NCBI GenBank assembly: GCA_019090765.1 | Contig: JAHRVJ010000023.1 | Coordinates: forward strand, 1 to 23,977 | Direction: 5' to 3' | Origin: Ilumatobacteraceae bacterium | Lineage (GTDB): Bacteria > Actinomycetota > Acidimicrobiia > Acidimicrobiales > Ilumatobacteraceae | Length of the DNA: 23,977 nucleotides | Shown: piece after piece, positions 1-7,535 of the stretch | How positions within the stretch are numbered: position 1 is the stretch's first letter | Layout of the letters: each line of letters starts with the position of its first letter | Program-made: the position numbers and the translations under genes | The notes under the pieces: generated by a model | The model's database searches: none | Seen by the model: the letters and a program-made list of their open reading frames with translations, nothing else | What the model was told of the DNA's origin: nothing

Positions 1-655
1 AGGTCCACTCATTGTCGGACTCAGCGGTCCAGCCGTACAGCTCGGGTGAGCTGTTCGGGGGTGCGCCTTGCAACACGATGTTCCAGTTCTCGATGTCGAG
101 CGCAGCAATACGTGTCGCAGTCGGGGCCACCTTGGTGAGGTAGCTCTCACCGGACTCGTTCATCTCGGCAACGAAAATGTAGGTGTGTCCGTCGTCGCCG
201 ATGATGGTGTCGAGGGGCCAGTACCAGGTTTGGAATTGTTGGGTGTTCTCGGAGAACAGCCACGGTTGGGGGTCCCATGCGCTTCCGGTCATCAAGACAC
301 TGAAGCAGGTGCCGGTCTGCATAACCCCGATGTTGTGGACCAGAGTGAGCGTTCCATCGGGCCGGCGGACCTCGGCATCTTGAAACGTCCACAGCACATT
401 GCCGTTGGGGAGTTCAGTAGCGCGTTGATAGTCAGCACCGGCCACGCCTCCGGGTTCGGTGTCGAACAAGGTGTCAAGCTGGTCAGGTGTCGCGCGTGAC
501 AGGCAGACTCCGCCAGCGATGAATGGCGCGGCAAGGGCCTCGACACCGGCGACTGCGGAGATGGCGTCACTCCGTTCGACCGGGGACCATAGGAGTGCGA
601 CGAGGCTCACAATCGCGAGTGCGGCGACGGTCAATGTGGAGCTGGTCAGCTTCAT
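1..655 (-). CDS. Secreted hypothetical protein, C-terminus cut by window edge
   Basis: I do not recognise the family. Reading from the ATG at 655 there is an uninterrupted frame of about 218 codons to the window edge, so the C-terminus is missing. The N-terminus (MKLTSSTLTVAALAIVSLVALLW) is basic then hydrophobic for about 20 residues, as in a signal peptide or membrane anchor, followed by an Ala/Val-rich stretch. The remainder is rich in Trp, Thr, Asp and Asn, with fragments such as NGNVLWTFQD and GHTYIFVAEMNE that resemble a beta-propeller-like or other all-beta extracellular domain; that fold is inference. Its ATG overlaps the stop of the upstream lipoprotein gene (TGATG, 653-657), so the two are probably co-translated and may act together at the cell surface. 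Confidence 0.72.
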   Translation of the reverse strand, partial: MKLTSSTLTVAALAIVSLVALLWSPVERSDAISAVAGVEALAAPFIAGGVCLSRATPDQLDTLFDTEPGGVAGADYQRATELPNGNVLWTFQDAEVRRPDGTLTLVHNIGVMQTGTCFSVLMTGSAWDPQPWLFSENTQQFQTWYWPLDTIIGDDGHTYIFVAEMNESGESYLTKVAPTATRIAALDIENWNIVLQGAPPNSSPELYGWTAESDNEWT

Positions 656-1482
656 CACAGCAGTGGGGGGAGCCCTCGGACCGACCCTGCCTCAACCTCG
701 TAGGCGACATCGAAACGAGTCGGACCGGCGTCATAGCCACCGACCGCTCGAAAGGTGTGCTGGGCGGTGATGTCGTAGCGCACCTCGTCGGGGGTGCGGC
801 ATTCGGCCCCAAACTGACACCACGCGGCGAGCGCCTCAGCTACATCGCCCGACTCGACAGAATCGAGCAGCCCTTCGTCGACGAGTCGTTCGAGATCCGG
901 CCGGTCGGAACGGCCCGCCGACGTGAGCAACTCAGCCGCTGTCAAATAGTCGGCTGTCTCGAGCGCGACGAAGAACGTCGACATGGTGTCTTCGGCTTCG
1001 GAACGCTCGCGGGTGAGGTCGATGATCGAGTGCTCGACCAGCAGCCACTGACGAGTATCAGGATCGAGTTCGAATCGAAGTGACTCAGCTTGAGGCGCGG
1101 ACGTCGATTCGGACGTGCGGTATAGCGCGGAGAACCTGACCGTGTCGGCCGCATCGTTCGGGCTATCCAGTTCGAAGTCGACGAAGTCGCCGAGGCCAGA
1201 CAGCCAGGGGTCGGGGTTCGCTGAGCAATTCGAGACCGGTCGACCCTGGCGCCGTTCGATCAGAATGCTCTCCGCGATTATGGTCGTTGCGTCATCGCAG
1301 TTGTACGGGTCCACCGGTATCGGTGTTGTTGTCGACGGTGCCGGGGCGATGGGCAGCTCCGTAGTGTCGGCGCTCAACGTCGGCAACGATGCTTGGTCGG
1401 ACTCGGGCTGCGCACCGCAACCCCCTATCGCAACGAGTGCAACGAGCGCTACGAGCGCTCCTGATGTTGGCCGGTGCTTCAC
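655..1482 (-). CDS. Hypothetical lipoprotein
   Basis: A 275-residue protein beginning MKHRPTSG, then a hydrophobic Ala/Val/Leu segment ending in a lipobox (AIGGC) with the lipidated Cys at about residue 22. It should therefore be exported and anchored to the outer face of the membrane. The next 30 residues are a low-complexity Pro/Thr/Ser linker. Beyond that I see no motif I can assign; the C-terminal half is acidic, with ELLTSAGRSDRPDLERLVDEGLLD resembling helical packing. The start is the GTG at 1482; an in-frame TAG lies two codons upstream, so no longer form is possible. The stop overlaps the ATG of the next secreted protein by one base. No function can be given. Confidence 0.8.
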   Translation of the reverse strand: MKHRPTSGALVALVALVAIGGCGAQPESDQASLPTLSADTTELPIAPAPSTTTPIPVDPYNCDDATTIIAESILIERRQGRPVSNCSANPDPWLSGLGDFVDFELDSPNDAADTVRFSALYRTSESTSAPQAESLRFELDPDTRQWLLVEHSIIDLTRERSEAEDTMSTFFVALETADYLTAAELLTSAGRSDRPDLERLVDEGLLDSVESGDVAEALAAWCQFGAECRTPDEVRYDITAQHTFRAVGGYDAGPTRFDVAYEVEAGSVRGLPPLL

Positions 1483-1787
1483 CTGCTACTGCGATCGTTT
1501 ATCGTCGGTCCAGCGTGTGGGCCGCTTTGTCATACGTTGGTTGTCGATGATGGCATGCCGGGCGCCCCCTCGAAGACAAGCGTTCTCGATGCTGGCATGA
1601 ACGGCACCTTATCCACCCGCTTGGGCCCGATGTCCGCGGCGGTTTCACATCGGGCGAGAGCTCCGACCTCTCCGGATAGTTCGTGCAGTGCGGGCCATCG
1701 AGTTCACGCCCGTTGGGCACGTACACAGAGTGCACGTCGATCCCGCCACTGACGCAGCGGACTACAGGCAGGGTGGGAAACTGAGAC
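1483..1787. other. Intergenic region without a convincing gene
   Basis: About 305 bases lie between the end of vapC and the start of the lipoprotein gene. The open frames here (for example 1499-1735 on the minus strand) give Arg/Pro/Cys/His-rich translations with no recognisable domain, and I reject them. I found no tRNA-like arrangement. The region holds one inverted repeat, listed separately, and presumably the promoter of the lipoprotein gene, for which no clear hexamers can be assigned. Confidence 0.6.
1625..1655 (-). terminator. Inverted repeat, possible terminator after vapC
   Basis: The 9-bp arms GCCCGATGT (1625-1633) and ACATCGGGC (1647-1655) are perfectly complementary around a 13-nt loop. 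The hairpin lies about 130 nt beyond the vapC stop. There is no T-run on the minus strand after it, so it is at best a weak factor-independent terminator and could be chance. Confidence 0.25.
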
Positions 1788-2186
1788 TCAGGCGGTCAGC
1801 AGGTGAACGTCTTCACCATGGAGGGCTGCAAGCCCCTTGTCGAGCGTCGCAACGCGGGCACCGCCGTGTCGAGCGAGTGCAACGAGGTACGCATCGGTTA
1901 TCTGACGGTGCCCGATAACGCCGTACAAATAGTCCGATTCGTACGGGATCGCATCGGGCCAGAATGTATGCCAGTCCTGCGAGCGGAGAGCGTTCAGGAC
2001 TCCCATCGCGTCGATGGCGGAGTAGCCCTCGCGCAGCAGAAACCGAAGGAGAGTACCTTCGGTTATCGGACACGTCACCAGATTCGGTGCGTCAACCTCG
2101 AACCACGAGACAGCCACTTCGTGGTGGATGTGATCGACGACCGTCAGGGCGATAAGCACATTGCCATCAACAAGAAATGTGTTCAC
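1788..2186 (-). CDS. vapC: VapC-type PIN-domain toxin ribonuclease
   Basis: A 132-residue single PIN domain, the usual size for VapC toxins, which are Mg2+-dependent ribonucleases that cleave tRNA or rRNA when freed from their antitoxin. The four acidic residues of the PIN active site can be placed: D7 in FLVDGNVLIAL, E43 in ITEGTLLRF, D98 in ITDAYLVALA and D116 in ATLDKGL. All are present, so the nuclease is predicted to be active. The ATG overlaps the stop of the upstream vapB gene (ATGA, 2183-2186), the standard antitoxin-first coupled arrangement. The target RNA cannot be predicted from sequence. Confidence 0.93.
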   Translation of the reverse strand: MNTFLVDGNVLIALTVVDHIHHEVAVSWFEVDAPNLVTCPITEGTLLRFLLREGYSAIDAMGVLNALRSQDWHTFWPDAIPYESDYLYGVIGHRQITDAYLVALARHGGARVATLDKGLAALHGEDVHLLTA

Positions 2187-2404
2187 CCGTCATCGTCCAA
2201 AGAGCGAACATCCTCGGCGGTGACAGGACGTCCAACTGACACCTGCGGTAGTCCTCGGTCGGTCACCGCTATGTCCGCTCGGTTCTGGCGCACCGCAATC
2301 CGTATCAGATCTGAAATTACTTCGCTCATCGACCTGTTCTCATCGTGTGCGAGCTGGCGCGCGAGCTCGTGGAGTTCCTCCGGCAGGTCAATCGTCGTTC
2401 GCAT
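2183..2404 (-). CDS. vapB: VapB-type ribbon-helix-helix antitoxin
   Basis: A 73-residue protein starting MRTTIDLPEELHELA, a typical ribbon-helix-helix strand and first helix, followed by RSMSEVISDLIRIAV as the second helix (about residues 23-39). It should dimerise and bind DNA through the N-terminal strand. The C-terminal tail (about residues 45-73, with GLPQVSVGRPVTAEDVRSLDDD) is of the kind that wraps and neutralises a PIN toxin. It is the first gene of the pair and overlaps vapC by four bases. Autoregulation through the palindrome about 20 nt upstream of its start is likely from what is known of VapBC modules. Confidence 0.92.
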   Translation of the reverse strand: MRTTIDLPEELHELARQLAHDENRSMSEVISDLIRIAVRQNRADIAVTDRGLPQVSVGRPVTAEDVRSLDDDG

Positions 2405-2423
2405 ACAAGCAACGTAACATCAG

Positions 2424-2437
2424 TGCATCATGATGCA
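2424..2437. promoter_or_regulatory. Perfect 14-bp palindrome upstream of vapB, operator candidate
   Basis: TGCATCATGATGCA reads identically on both strands and ends 20 nt upstream of the vapB ATG at 2404. Ribbon-helix-helix antitoxins usually repress their own promoter through short palindromes at this position. It lies in the 54-nt gap between the mutase small-subunit gene and vapB. With no loop it would make a poor hairpin, so an operator fits better than a terminator. Confidence 0.55.
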
Positions 2438-2458
2438 GGATGGCCCGACCGTAGATTC

Positions 2459-2860
2459 CTACTGCAAGTTCGAGCGTGCCGCCAGCACCGAAGCAACCGT
2501 CTGAGCGATCTCGCCAGATGATGTTCCAGGGGTCAGCACCGCAGCAATGCCAGCTGACTTCAGCTCGTCGAGATCGTGATCCGGAACGATCCCACCGACG
2601 ATCACCGGGATTTCGGCACCGCGTTCTCTGATGGCTTCCACAACGAGCGGCGCGAGTGTCAAGTGAGCACCCGAGAGCATCGAGAGCCCAATCGCATCAA
2701 CATCCTCGTCCACAGCAGCAGCTGCGACTGTTTCAGGTGTCTGGAACAGTCCGGTGTAGATGACTTCGTATCCAGCGTCGCGCAGAATACGTGCGACGAC
2801 CTTCACCCCGCGGTCGTGACCGTCAAGGCCAACTTTGGCTACCAATATTCGTTCGCTCAT
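2459..2860 (-). CDS. Cobalamin-binding small subunit of acyl-CoA mutase (IcmB-like)
   Basis: A 133-residue stand-alone B12-binding domain homologous to the C-terminal domain of methylmalonyl-CoA mutase and to IcmB and HcmB. It carries the base-off/His-on signature: D13-G14-H15-D16-R17-G18 (His15 is the lower axial cobalt ligand), S60-M-L62 and the GG pair at 89-90 before the nucleotide-tail pocket. It should pair with the catalytic large subunit encoded 48 nt upstream to form the adenosylcobalamin-dependent 1,2-rearrangement enzyme in the cytoplasm. It is the last gene of the catabolic run. The start ATG at 2860 matches the family N-terminus; the ribosome binding site is weak. No MeaB/ArgK-type G-protein chaperone is encoded in the window. 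Confidence 0.93.
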   Translation of the reverse strand: MSERILVAKVGLDGHDRGVKVVARILRDAGYEVIYTGLFQTPETVAAAAVDEDVDAIGLSMLSGAHLTLAPLVVEAIRERGAEIPVIVGGIVPDHDLDELKSAGIAAVLTPGTSSGEIAQTVASVLAARSNLQ

Positions 2861-2908
2861 AGTGCTCGTTTCACGAAGGCCGCTGAATTGCGCGCCTGAA
2901 TTGGACCA

Positions 2909-4543
2909 TCAAATTACTGGGACCTCGACGTGGCGGCCGAAGTTGTCTTCAAGCGTGCTCATCATCTCACCAAGCGTGGCATACACCTTCGAAGCGTCGA
3001 TGAGCGCTGGCATGAGGTTGGTGCTGGAATCTGCGGCATCGGTTCGAATACGGGCGAGTGCGATATCGACAGCGTTCTGATCACGATCCTCGCGAACCCT
3101 GTGCAGTCGCTTGCGTTGCCTCGCCTCATCCTCGCCGGTGATTCTCAGTAGGTCGATCTGATCTTCCTCGTTGCCCTCGGTGAACTCGCTCACCCCAACT
3201 ATCGTGCGGCGACCGGCATTGAAGCTCCGTTCGAGCTCATAAGCCGAGTCAGCGATCCTGCCCTGGAACCAATTCTCCTCGATGCCGCTGATCACACCTT
3301 CGAGCATCGAACCCTTGCCGAGTTCATCGAGGTAGTCGAACAATTCGTTTGCCCGCTGCTCCATCGTGTCCGTCAGTTCTTCGACATAGTGCGAGCCGCC
3401 GAGCGGGTCGGCGACGTTCGCCACATTTGTCTCGTGCGCAATCACCTGCTGAGTGCGCAACGCAATTCGAGCCGCCCGATCGCTCGGAAGCGCCAGCGCC
3501 TCGTCCATTGAGTTTGTGTGCAACGACTGGGTCCCGCCGAGCACACCGGCGAGTGCCTCGATTGCGGTCCGCACGATATTGACCTCGGGCTGCTGAGCAG
3601 TCAGCGACACGCCAGCTGTTTGAGTGTGGAATCGAAGCTGCATCGATCGCTCGGACTTGGCCCCATACCGCTCCTTCATCCATCGCGCCCAGATACGTCG
3701 GGCCGCTCGGTACTTAGCGATCTCTTCGAAAAAGTCGATGTGAGCGTTGAAGAAAAAGCTCAGTCGTGGCGCAAAGGCGTCGACGTCGAGACCGGCCTTC
3801 ATGGCCAGCTCTACATAGGCAAATCCGTTGGCCAGTGTGAATGCCAGTTCCTCTGCCGCCGTGGAGCCGGCCTCCCGAATGTGATAGCCGGAGATCGAGA
3901 TCGAGTGCCACCTCGGCATCTCTGCGGCAGCGAATTCAATCGTGTCGCGCACGAGCCTCATCGATTGGCGAGGGGGAAAGACGAACTCCTTCTGCGCCTG
4001 ATATTCCTTCAGTATGTCGTTCTGCAGCGTGCCGCCCAGCCTCGATCGCGGTATCCCAGCCTTTTCGGCCTGAGCGACGAACATCGCAAAGATGACCGCC
4101 GCTGGCGAGTTGATGGTCATCGATGTGGTGATCTGACCGAGGTCGATTCCCTCGTACAGGTCCTCCATGTCAGCCATCGAGTCGACAGCCACTCCGCAAC
4201 GACCGACCTCCCCAAGTGACATGGGATCGTCGGAGTCGATCCCGAGCAGAGTCGGCATGTCAAAGGCCGTCGACAGCCCATCACCGCCAGAAGCGATTAT
4301 CTCCTTAAATCGCGAGTTGGTGTCATCGGCCGTACCGAAGCCAGCGAACATTCGCATTGTCCACAACTTCGAGCGGTACATCGAGGAATACGGACCACGC
4401 GTGTACGGGTACTCGCCAGGAAACTCGCCATCGCTTGGGCCGTAGACCGGTTCAACCGGAATGCCAGACATCGTCTGAAAGTCTGCGTCGCGCAATTTCG
4501 AGGCGTCGAAGCGCTCCTGCCACAGCTGTCTTGCTGTTTCCAT
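2909..4543 (-). CDS. Acyl-CoA mutase large subunit, isobutyryl-CoA mutase type (methylmalonyl-CoA mutase family)
   Basis: A 544-residue catalytic TIM-barrel subunit of the adenosylcobalamin-dependent mutase family; the cobalamin domain is on the separate gene 2459-2860. Family landmarks are YPYTRGPYSSMYRSKLWT (45-62), GLSTAFDMPT (89-98), GTLQNDILKEY (171-181), SISGYHIREAG (216-226, with the active-site His221) and FHTQTAGVSLTAQQP. Two specificity positions differ from methylmalonyl-CoA mutase: Phe66 in MFAGFG stands where that enzyme has Tyr89, and Gln184 in YQAQKEF stands where it has the carboxylate-binding Arg207. Both are the residues of isobutyryl-CoA mutase, so a non-dicarboxylic acyl-CoA is the likelier substrate. 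The family will usually be auto-annotated as methylmalonyl-CoA mutase. Its ATG overlaps the tetR stop (TAATG), so translation is coupled. Confidence 0.92.
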   Translation of the reverse strand: METARQLWQERFDASKLRDADFQTMSGIPVEPVYGPSDGEFPGEYPYTRGPYSSMYRSKLWTMRMFAGFGTADDTNSRFKEIIASGGDGLSTAFDMPTLLGIDSDDPMSLGEVGRCGVAVDSMADMEDLYEGIDLGQITTSMTINSPAAVIFAMFVAQAEKAGIPRSRLGGTLQNDILKEYQAQKEFVFPPRQSMRLVRDTIEFAAAEMPRWHSISISGYHIREAGSTAAEELAFTLANGFAYVELAMKAGLDVDAFAPRLSFFFNAHIDFFEEIAKYRAARRIWARWMKERYGAKSERSMQLRFHTQTAGVSLTAQQPEVNIVRTAIEALAGVLGGTQSLHTNSMDEALALPSDRAARIALRTQQVIAHETNVANVADPLGGSHYVEELTDTMEQRANELFDYLDELGKGSMLEGVISGIEENWFQGRIADSAYELERSFNAGRRTIVGVSEFTEGNEEDQIDLLRITGEDEARQRKRLHRVREDRDQNAVDIALARIRTDAADSSTNLMPALIDASKVYATLGEMMSTLEDNFGRHVEVPVI

Positions 4544-5154
4544 TAGAAATCTCTACTCTCGTTTAATAGCTCGGCTCCGCCTTCACGGACAGCGCCGTGG
4601 ACCAGCCCCTCGAACAGATCAAGTAATGCCTCGCGATCGGTTCCGTCCTCCACCCAGAACGCACCCCAGTTCGCCATTCCGATGATCAACGACGTGACCA
4701 TTCTGGGGTTGTGATCGACGAGAACGCCTTCGGCGGCACCCTCCTCATACAGTGCCGAGAGCCTCTTCGCATAGTTTTGCATTCGAAGACGGATGTTCTC
4801 GGACTTCTTGGCACTGGTAATTCCGTTCTCGACGAACAAGACCCGCGCTGCAGTCAAGTTGCCCCAGACCATGTTGGCGTGCGACACCATGGCCTTCAAG
4901 AAGCGGGTCGCGGCAGTCAGCTCGGGGTCCTCGATGAGCCTGTCGAGGGCTTCATCGGCATCATCTAGTGCGCCGTCAATGATCTCGACGAGGATGTCGC
5001 CCTTGGAGTCGAAATAGTAGTAGAAGGCTGGTCCCGTCGCATCAAAGCCGTCCATGATGTCACGCAAGGAAGTTGCCGCGTACCCACGTTCAGAAAACAG
5101 CTGTGCTGCTCTCGCAACAATGTCCTCGCGTTGTAAAGCCTGTTCGCGTGCCAT
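4543..5154 (-). CDS. TetR-family transcriptional regulator
   Basis: A cytoplasmic one-component regulator of about 203 residues from the chosen start MAREQALQREDI. The N-terminal helix-turn-helix is clear (AAQLFSERGYAATSLRDI, then GPAFYYYFDSKGDILVEII, about residues 15-59). The C-terminal part is helical ligand-binding and dimerisation sequence with an aromatic patch (MANWGAFWVED). The frame stays open to 5277, but that extension reads into the 3' end of the upstream dehydrogenase gene and is not regulator-like; ATGs at 5154 and 5163 are the plausible starts. It lies inside the catabolic run in the same direction, between a dehydrogenase and the mutase, so it probably regulates this locus in response to a pathway acyl-CoA or acid. 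The palindrome at 16422-16441 is its best visible target. Confidence 0.9.
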   Translation of the reverse strand: MAREQALQREDIVARAAQLFSERGYAATSLRDIMDGFDATGPAFYYYFDSKGDILVEIIDGALDDADEALDRLIEDPELTAATRFLKAMVSHANMVWGNLTAARVLFVENGITSAKKSENIRLRMQNYAKRLSALYEEGAAEGVLVDHNPRMVTSLIIGMANWGAFWVEDGTDREALLDLFEGLVHGAVREGGAELLNESRDF

Positions 5155-5221
5155 GTTTCCCATCGATCGTGCCGGCCAATTGGCGGCGAGTCTTAAAGTC
5201 TCCGTCGGTGCAAGTCCTCGA

Positions 5222-6367
5222 CTACCTGGAACCTCGACCCATTGCAGTCTCCGCGAGCAATATACGGAGTATTTCATTCGTGCCGCCGGTTACCTCGGTG
5301 ACCTTTGCATCTCTGAACATCCTGTTCACCCGGTATTCCTCAGCCATTCCATAGGCACCGAATATCTGTACGGCGTCGTGAGATGTCCGCATGAACGCCT
5401 CTTGGGCAAACAGCTTTGCCCCCAACACCTCTCGACTCGCGGGCAACCCAGCGTCGAGCAACGCGGCGGCCTTGAGCGTGAGCGCTTCAGACGCGTCGTA
5501 AGCCATGATCATATCTGCGATCTTGGTTTGAGTCAGCTGGAACGAACTAATTGGGCGGCCAAATGCCTCACGATCGTTGGCGTATGCGACCGACTCTTCA
5601 AGGCATGCACGAATACCCCCGACGGCTCGAGCCGCCACTCCGAGACGAGCTTCTTCCAAGGCCGACATCGCGATACGAAATCCGGCGCCCTCCTCGCCGA
5701 GCAAGTTCGCCGCCGGAACACGACATTCGTCAAAATGGAGCTCGCCGACCGTGAGCGCGCGGAGCCCCATCTTCCCTTCGATGGCAAGCGTGGAGAACCC
5801 TGGGGTGCCACGCTCGATAATGAACGCAGAGATACCTCGGGCTCCAGTTGAATCAGGATCGGTGCGGGCAAAGGTAAGGAAGAAATCGCCATCGGTGGCC
5901 CAATCGATCCAGATCTTGGCGCCATCGAGAACAAAGTCGTCGCCATCACGAGTGGCACGGGTACTCATCCTCGATGCATCGGTTCCAGAACTTGCCTCGG
6001 TTAGCGCATATCCCGCGAGCGACTTGCCGGCGGTCAGGGGTTTTAGGAATCTCTCCTGTTGCTCCGGGGTGCCGAACGTCAACAATCCACGACCCACGGG
6101 ACCCGAGGCCATCGCGACCAACGACCCCAGGACTTGCCAATGGCTCGACACTTCCTCGATCACCATTGACTGACTCACATGATCAAGCCCACCGCCGCCG
6201 AACTCGGTCGGGATGGTTCCGCCCAACAATCCGGCTTCATGAAAGATCGGAATGATCTCACGAGGAAAGCTTTGGTTTCGTTCGCTGTCCGCGATCAGGT
6301 CGACGACATGTCTCTCGATGAGGCCGCGTGCCGTTTCACAGAACATCTCCTGCTCGGTTGTCCTCAT
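5222..6367 (-). CDS. Acyl-CoA dehydrogenase, lacking the usual catalytic Glu
   Basis: A 381-residue FAD-dependent acyl-CoA dehydrogenase fold. FAD and substrate landmarks are present: YALTEASSGTDA (120-131), KIWIDWATDGDFF (151-163), DREAFGRPISSFQ (265-277) and QIFGAYG (334-340). The base that abstracts the alpha proton is not where expected. The medium/short-chain position (YEGT in the family) reads TGGT, with Gly361, and the isovaleryl-type position in LEEARLG holds Ala240, although Glu238 and Glu239 are adjacent. It may be inactive alone and work with the dehydrogenase encoded just upstream. Start: the ATG at 6367 (MRTTEQEMF), with AAAGGA upstream and 22 nt after the previous gene; a longer frame to 6418 would overlap that gene. 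Confidence 0.9.
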   Translation of the reverse strand: MRTTEQEMFCETARGLIERHVVDLIADSERNQSFPREIIPIFHEAGLLGGTIPTEFGGGGLDHVSQSMVIEEVSSHWQVLGSLVAMASGPVGRGLLTFGTPEQQERFLKPLTAGKSLAGYALTEASSGTDASRMSTRATRDGDDFVLDGAKIWIDWATDGDFFLTFARTDPDSTGARGISAFIIERGTPGFSTLAIEGKMGLRALTVGELHFDECRVPAANLLGEEGAGFRIAMSALEEARLGVAARAVGGIRACLEESVAYANDREAFGRPISSFQLTQTKIADMIMAYDASEALTLKAAALLDAGLPASREVLGAKLFAQEAFMRTSHDAVQIFGAYGMAEEYRVNRMFRDAKVTEVTGGTNEILRILLAETAMGRGSR

Positions 6368-6389
6368 TGGGTTGAAAGTCCTTTCACGT

Positions 6390-7535
6390 TCATGTACTGG
6401 GGCTTGCCAGAGATCCAATGACCGTCCGCGCGATCACAAATGCCTGCGCGTCGTCGGTGCCTTCTTCAAACCAGAAACTGCGAGCGTCACGAGAAATGCG
6501 CTCGATCGGCGACTGTGCCGTGTAGCCGATTCCGCCGAGAACCTGCATGGCGGCGTCGGTGACATCGGTGACCATTCTGGCCGTGTAACGCTTGGCGATC
6601 GATGCTTCGTGACGAGCTGAAAGGCCTTCGTCGATCGCGTTCGCAGCGTCGCTCACGAGCGCTCGCCCGGCGCGAATGGTCATCTCCATATCAGCGAGCT
6701 TGATCTGAACAGCTTGTCGCCGGGCGATTGGCTTTCCCGATGTGACCCGAGTGGCAGCGTGGCCGGCAGCAAGGTCGAGAGCGCGTTGGGCGAGCCCGAC
6801 GGCGGATGAGGCCAACGCGGTACGGGTGATGTCGAGAAAGGAGAGCCCGATCTCCAAACCTTGCCCGGCTACTCCGAGCAATGCCTCGGTTTCGACCGCG
6901 CAGTCATCGAATCGCACGGCCGCGAGTTCGATCCCTCGCGTACCCATCAGTTCTGGCATGGGTGTTACTGAGACGCCCGGCGTATCAGGCGCAACCAAGA
7001 AGGCCGACACGCCATAGTCCTCGTGCTGTGCGAGCACGATCAGTACCTGCGCTGACGCAGCATGTGTGATCAGGTGTTTTTCGCCATTGAGCACCCAGCC
7101 AGAACCGGTTGGAGTAGCTCGCGTTGCGATGTCGTTTCCCGTACCGGCAAACGGCTCGGTGAGCGCAAAGGAGGCCGCCCATTCACCGCGCTCGAATGTG
7201 GGGAGATAACGACGCTTCTGTGCCGTCGATCCGAATCGCTCGAACATCTCCCACTTGGTGTTCTGCCCGTGGATGAAGACCCGCAAGGCACCTGGCCCCT
7301 GGCCGATCCGCTCAAGCAAAGCGACATAGTCGACCATGGCCATGCCATAACCGCCTCGGTCAGCAGGTAGCCGTGCTGTGGTGAAGCCAAGTTCATGTGC
7401 ACGGCGCTGGATGGATTGCGGTAAGGGCGAACCGCCCTCCATCTGGAGGGCCGCGTCAAGAACCGGCGCTGAATGGACGAAATCGAGAGCGGCCTGATTC
7501 CAGGTGCTGGCATCGCGCCCGGACCATGACGTCAT
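6390..7535 (-). CDS. Acyl-CoA dehydrogenase, divergent, with catalytic Glu
   Basis: A 381-residue acyl-CoA dehydrogenase-family protein. It has SFALTEPFAGTGND (122-135), NGEKHLITHA (150-159), QVLGGIGYTAQ (331-341) and, near the C-terminus, RDARSFWFEEGTDD, which puts Glu358 at the medium-chain-type catalytic base position. It is degenerate where its neighbour is normal: the usual R-x-x-FG-x-P segment reads RVTSGKPIARRQ (263-274), with Ser in place of Phe. The N-terminus is also atypical. Adjacent dehydrogenase genes with complementary defects form alpha2beta2 enzymes in mycobacterial steroid catabolism (the FadE26/27 and FadE28/29 pairs), and that model fits here as inference. Its ATG overlaps the stop of the aldolase gene (ATGA, 7532-7535). 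Confidence 0.9.
   Translation of the reverse strand: MTSWSGRDASTWNQAALDFVHSAPVLDAALQMEGGSPLPQSIQRRAHELGFTTARLPADRGGYGMAMVDYVALLERIGQGPGALRVFIHGQNTKWEMFERFGSTAQKRRYLPTFERGEWAASFALTEPFAGTGNDIATRATPTGSGWVLNGEKHLITHAASAQVLIVLAQHEDYGVSAFLVAPDTPGVSVTPMPELMGTRGIELAAVRFDDCAVETEALLGVAGQGLEIGLSFLDITRTALASSAVGLAQRALDLAAGHAATRVTSGKPIARRQAVQIKLADMEMTIRAGRALVSDAANAIDEGLSARHEASIAKRYTARMVTDVTDAAMQVLGGIGYTAQSPIERISRDARSFWFEEGTDDAQAFVIARTVIGSLASPST

Noticed and set aside
523..1083. 186-codon plus-strand open frame antisense to the lipoprotein gene
   Set aside because: The minus frame has a signal peptide with lipobox and a coupled neighbour; the plus frame is an Arg-rich shadow.
1499..1735. 78-codon minus-strand frame in the gap before the lipoprotein gene
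   Set aside because: Its composition (Arg, Pro, Cys, His rich) resembles non-coding GC-rich DNA, and there is no domain or convincing ribosome binding site.
3518..4219. 233-codon plus-strand open frame antisense to the mutase large subunit
   Set aside because: The minus strand encodes a full-length conserved mutase here; the plus-strand product is Arg/Ser/His-rich shadow sequence.
2909..4543. Naming the mutase as methylmalonyl-CoA mutase (mutA/mutB)
   Set aside because: The carboxylate-binding Tyr and Arg are replaced by Phe66 and Gln184, which fit isobutyryl-type enzymes.
4543..5277. Full-length 244-codon form of the TetR protein
   Set aside because: The first 38 residues are not TetR-like and are translated from the upstream dehydrogenase's 3' end; the homology starts at MAREQ.
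5054..5851. 265-codon plus-strand open frame across tetR and a dehydrogenase
   Set aside because: It is antisense to two real genes, has no domain and spans their junction.
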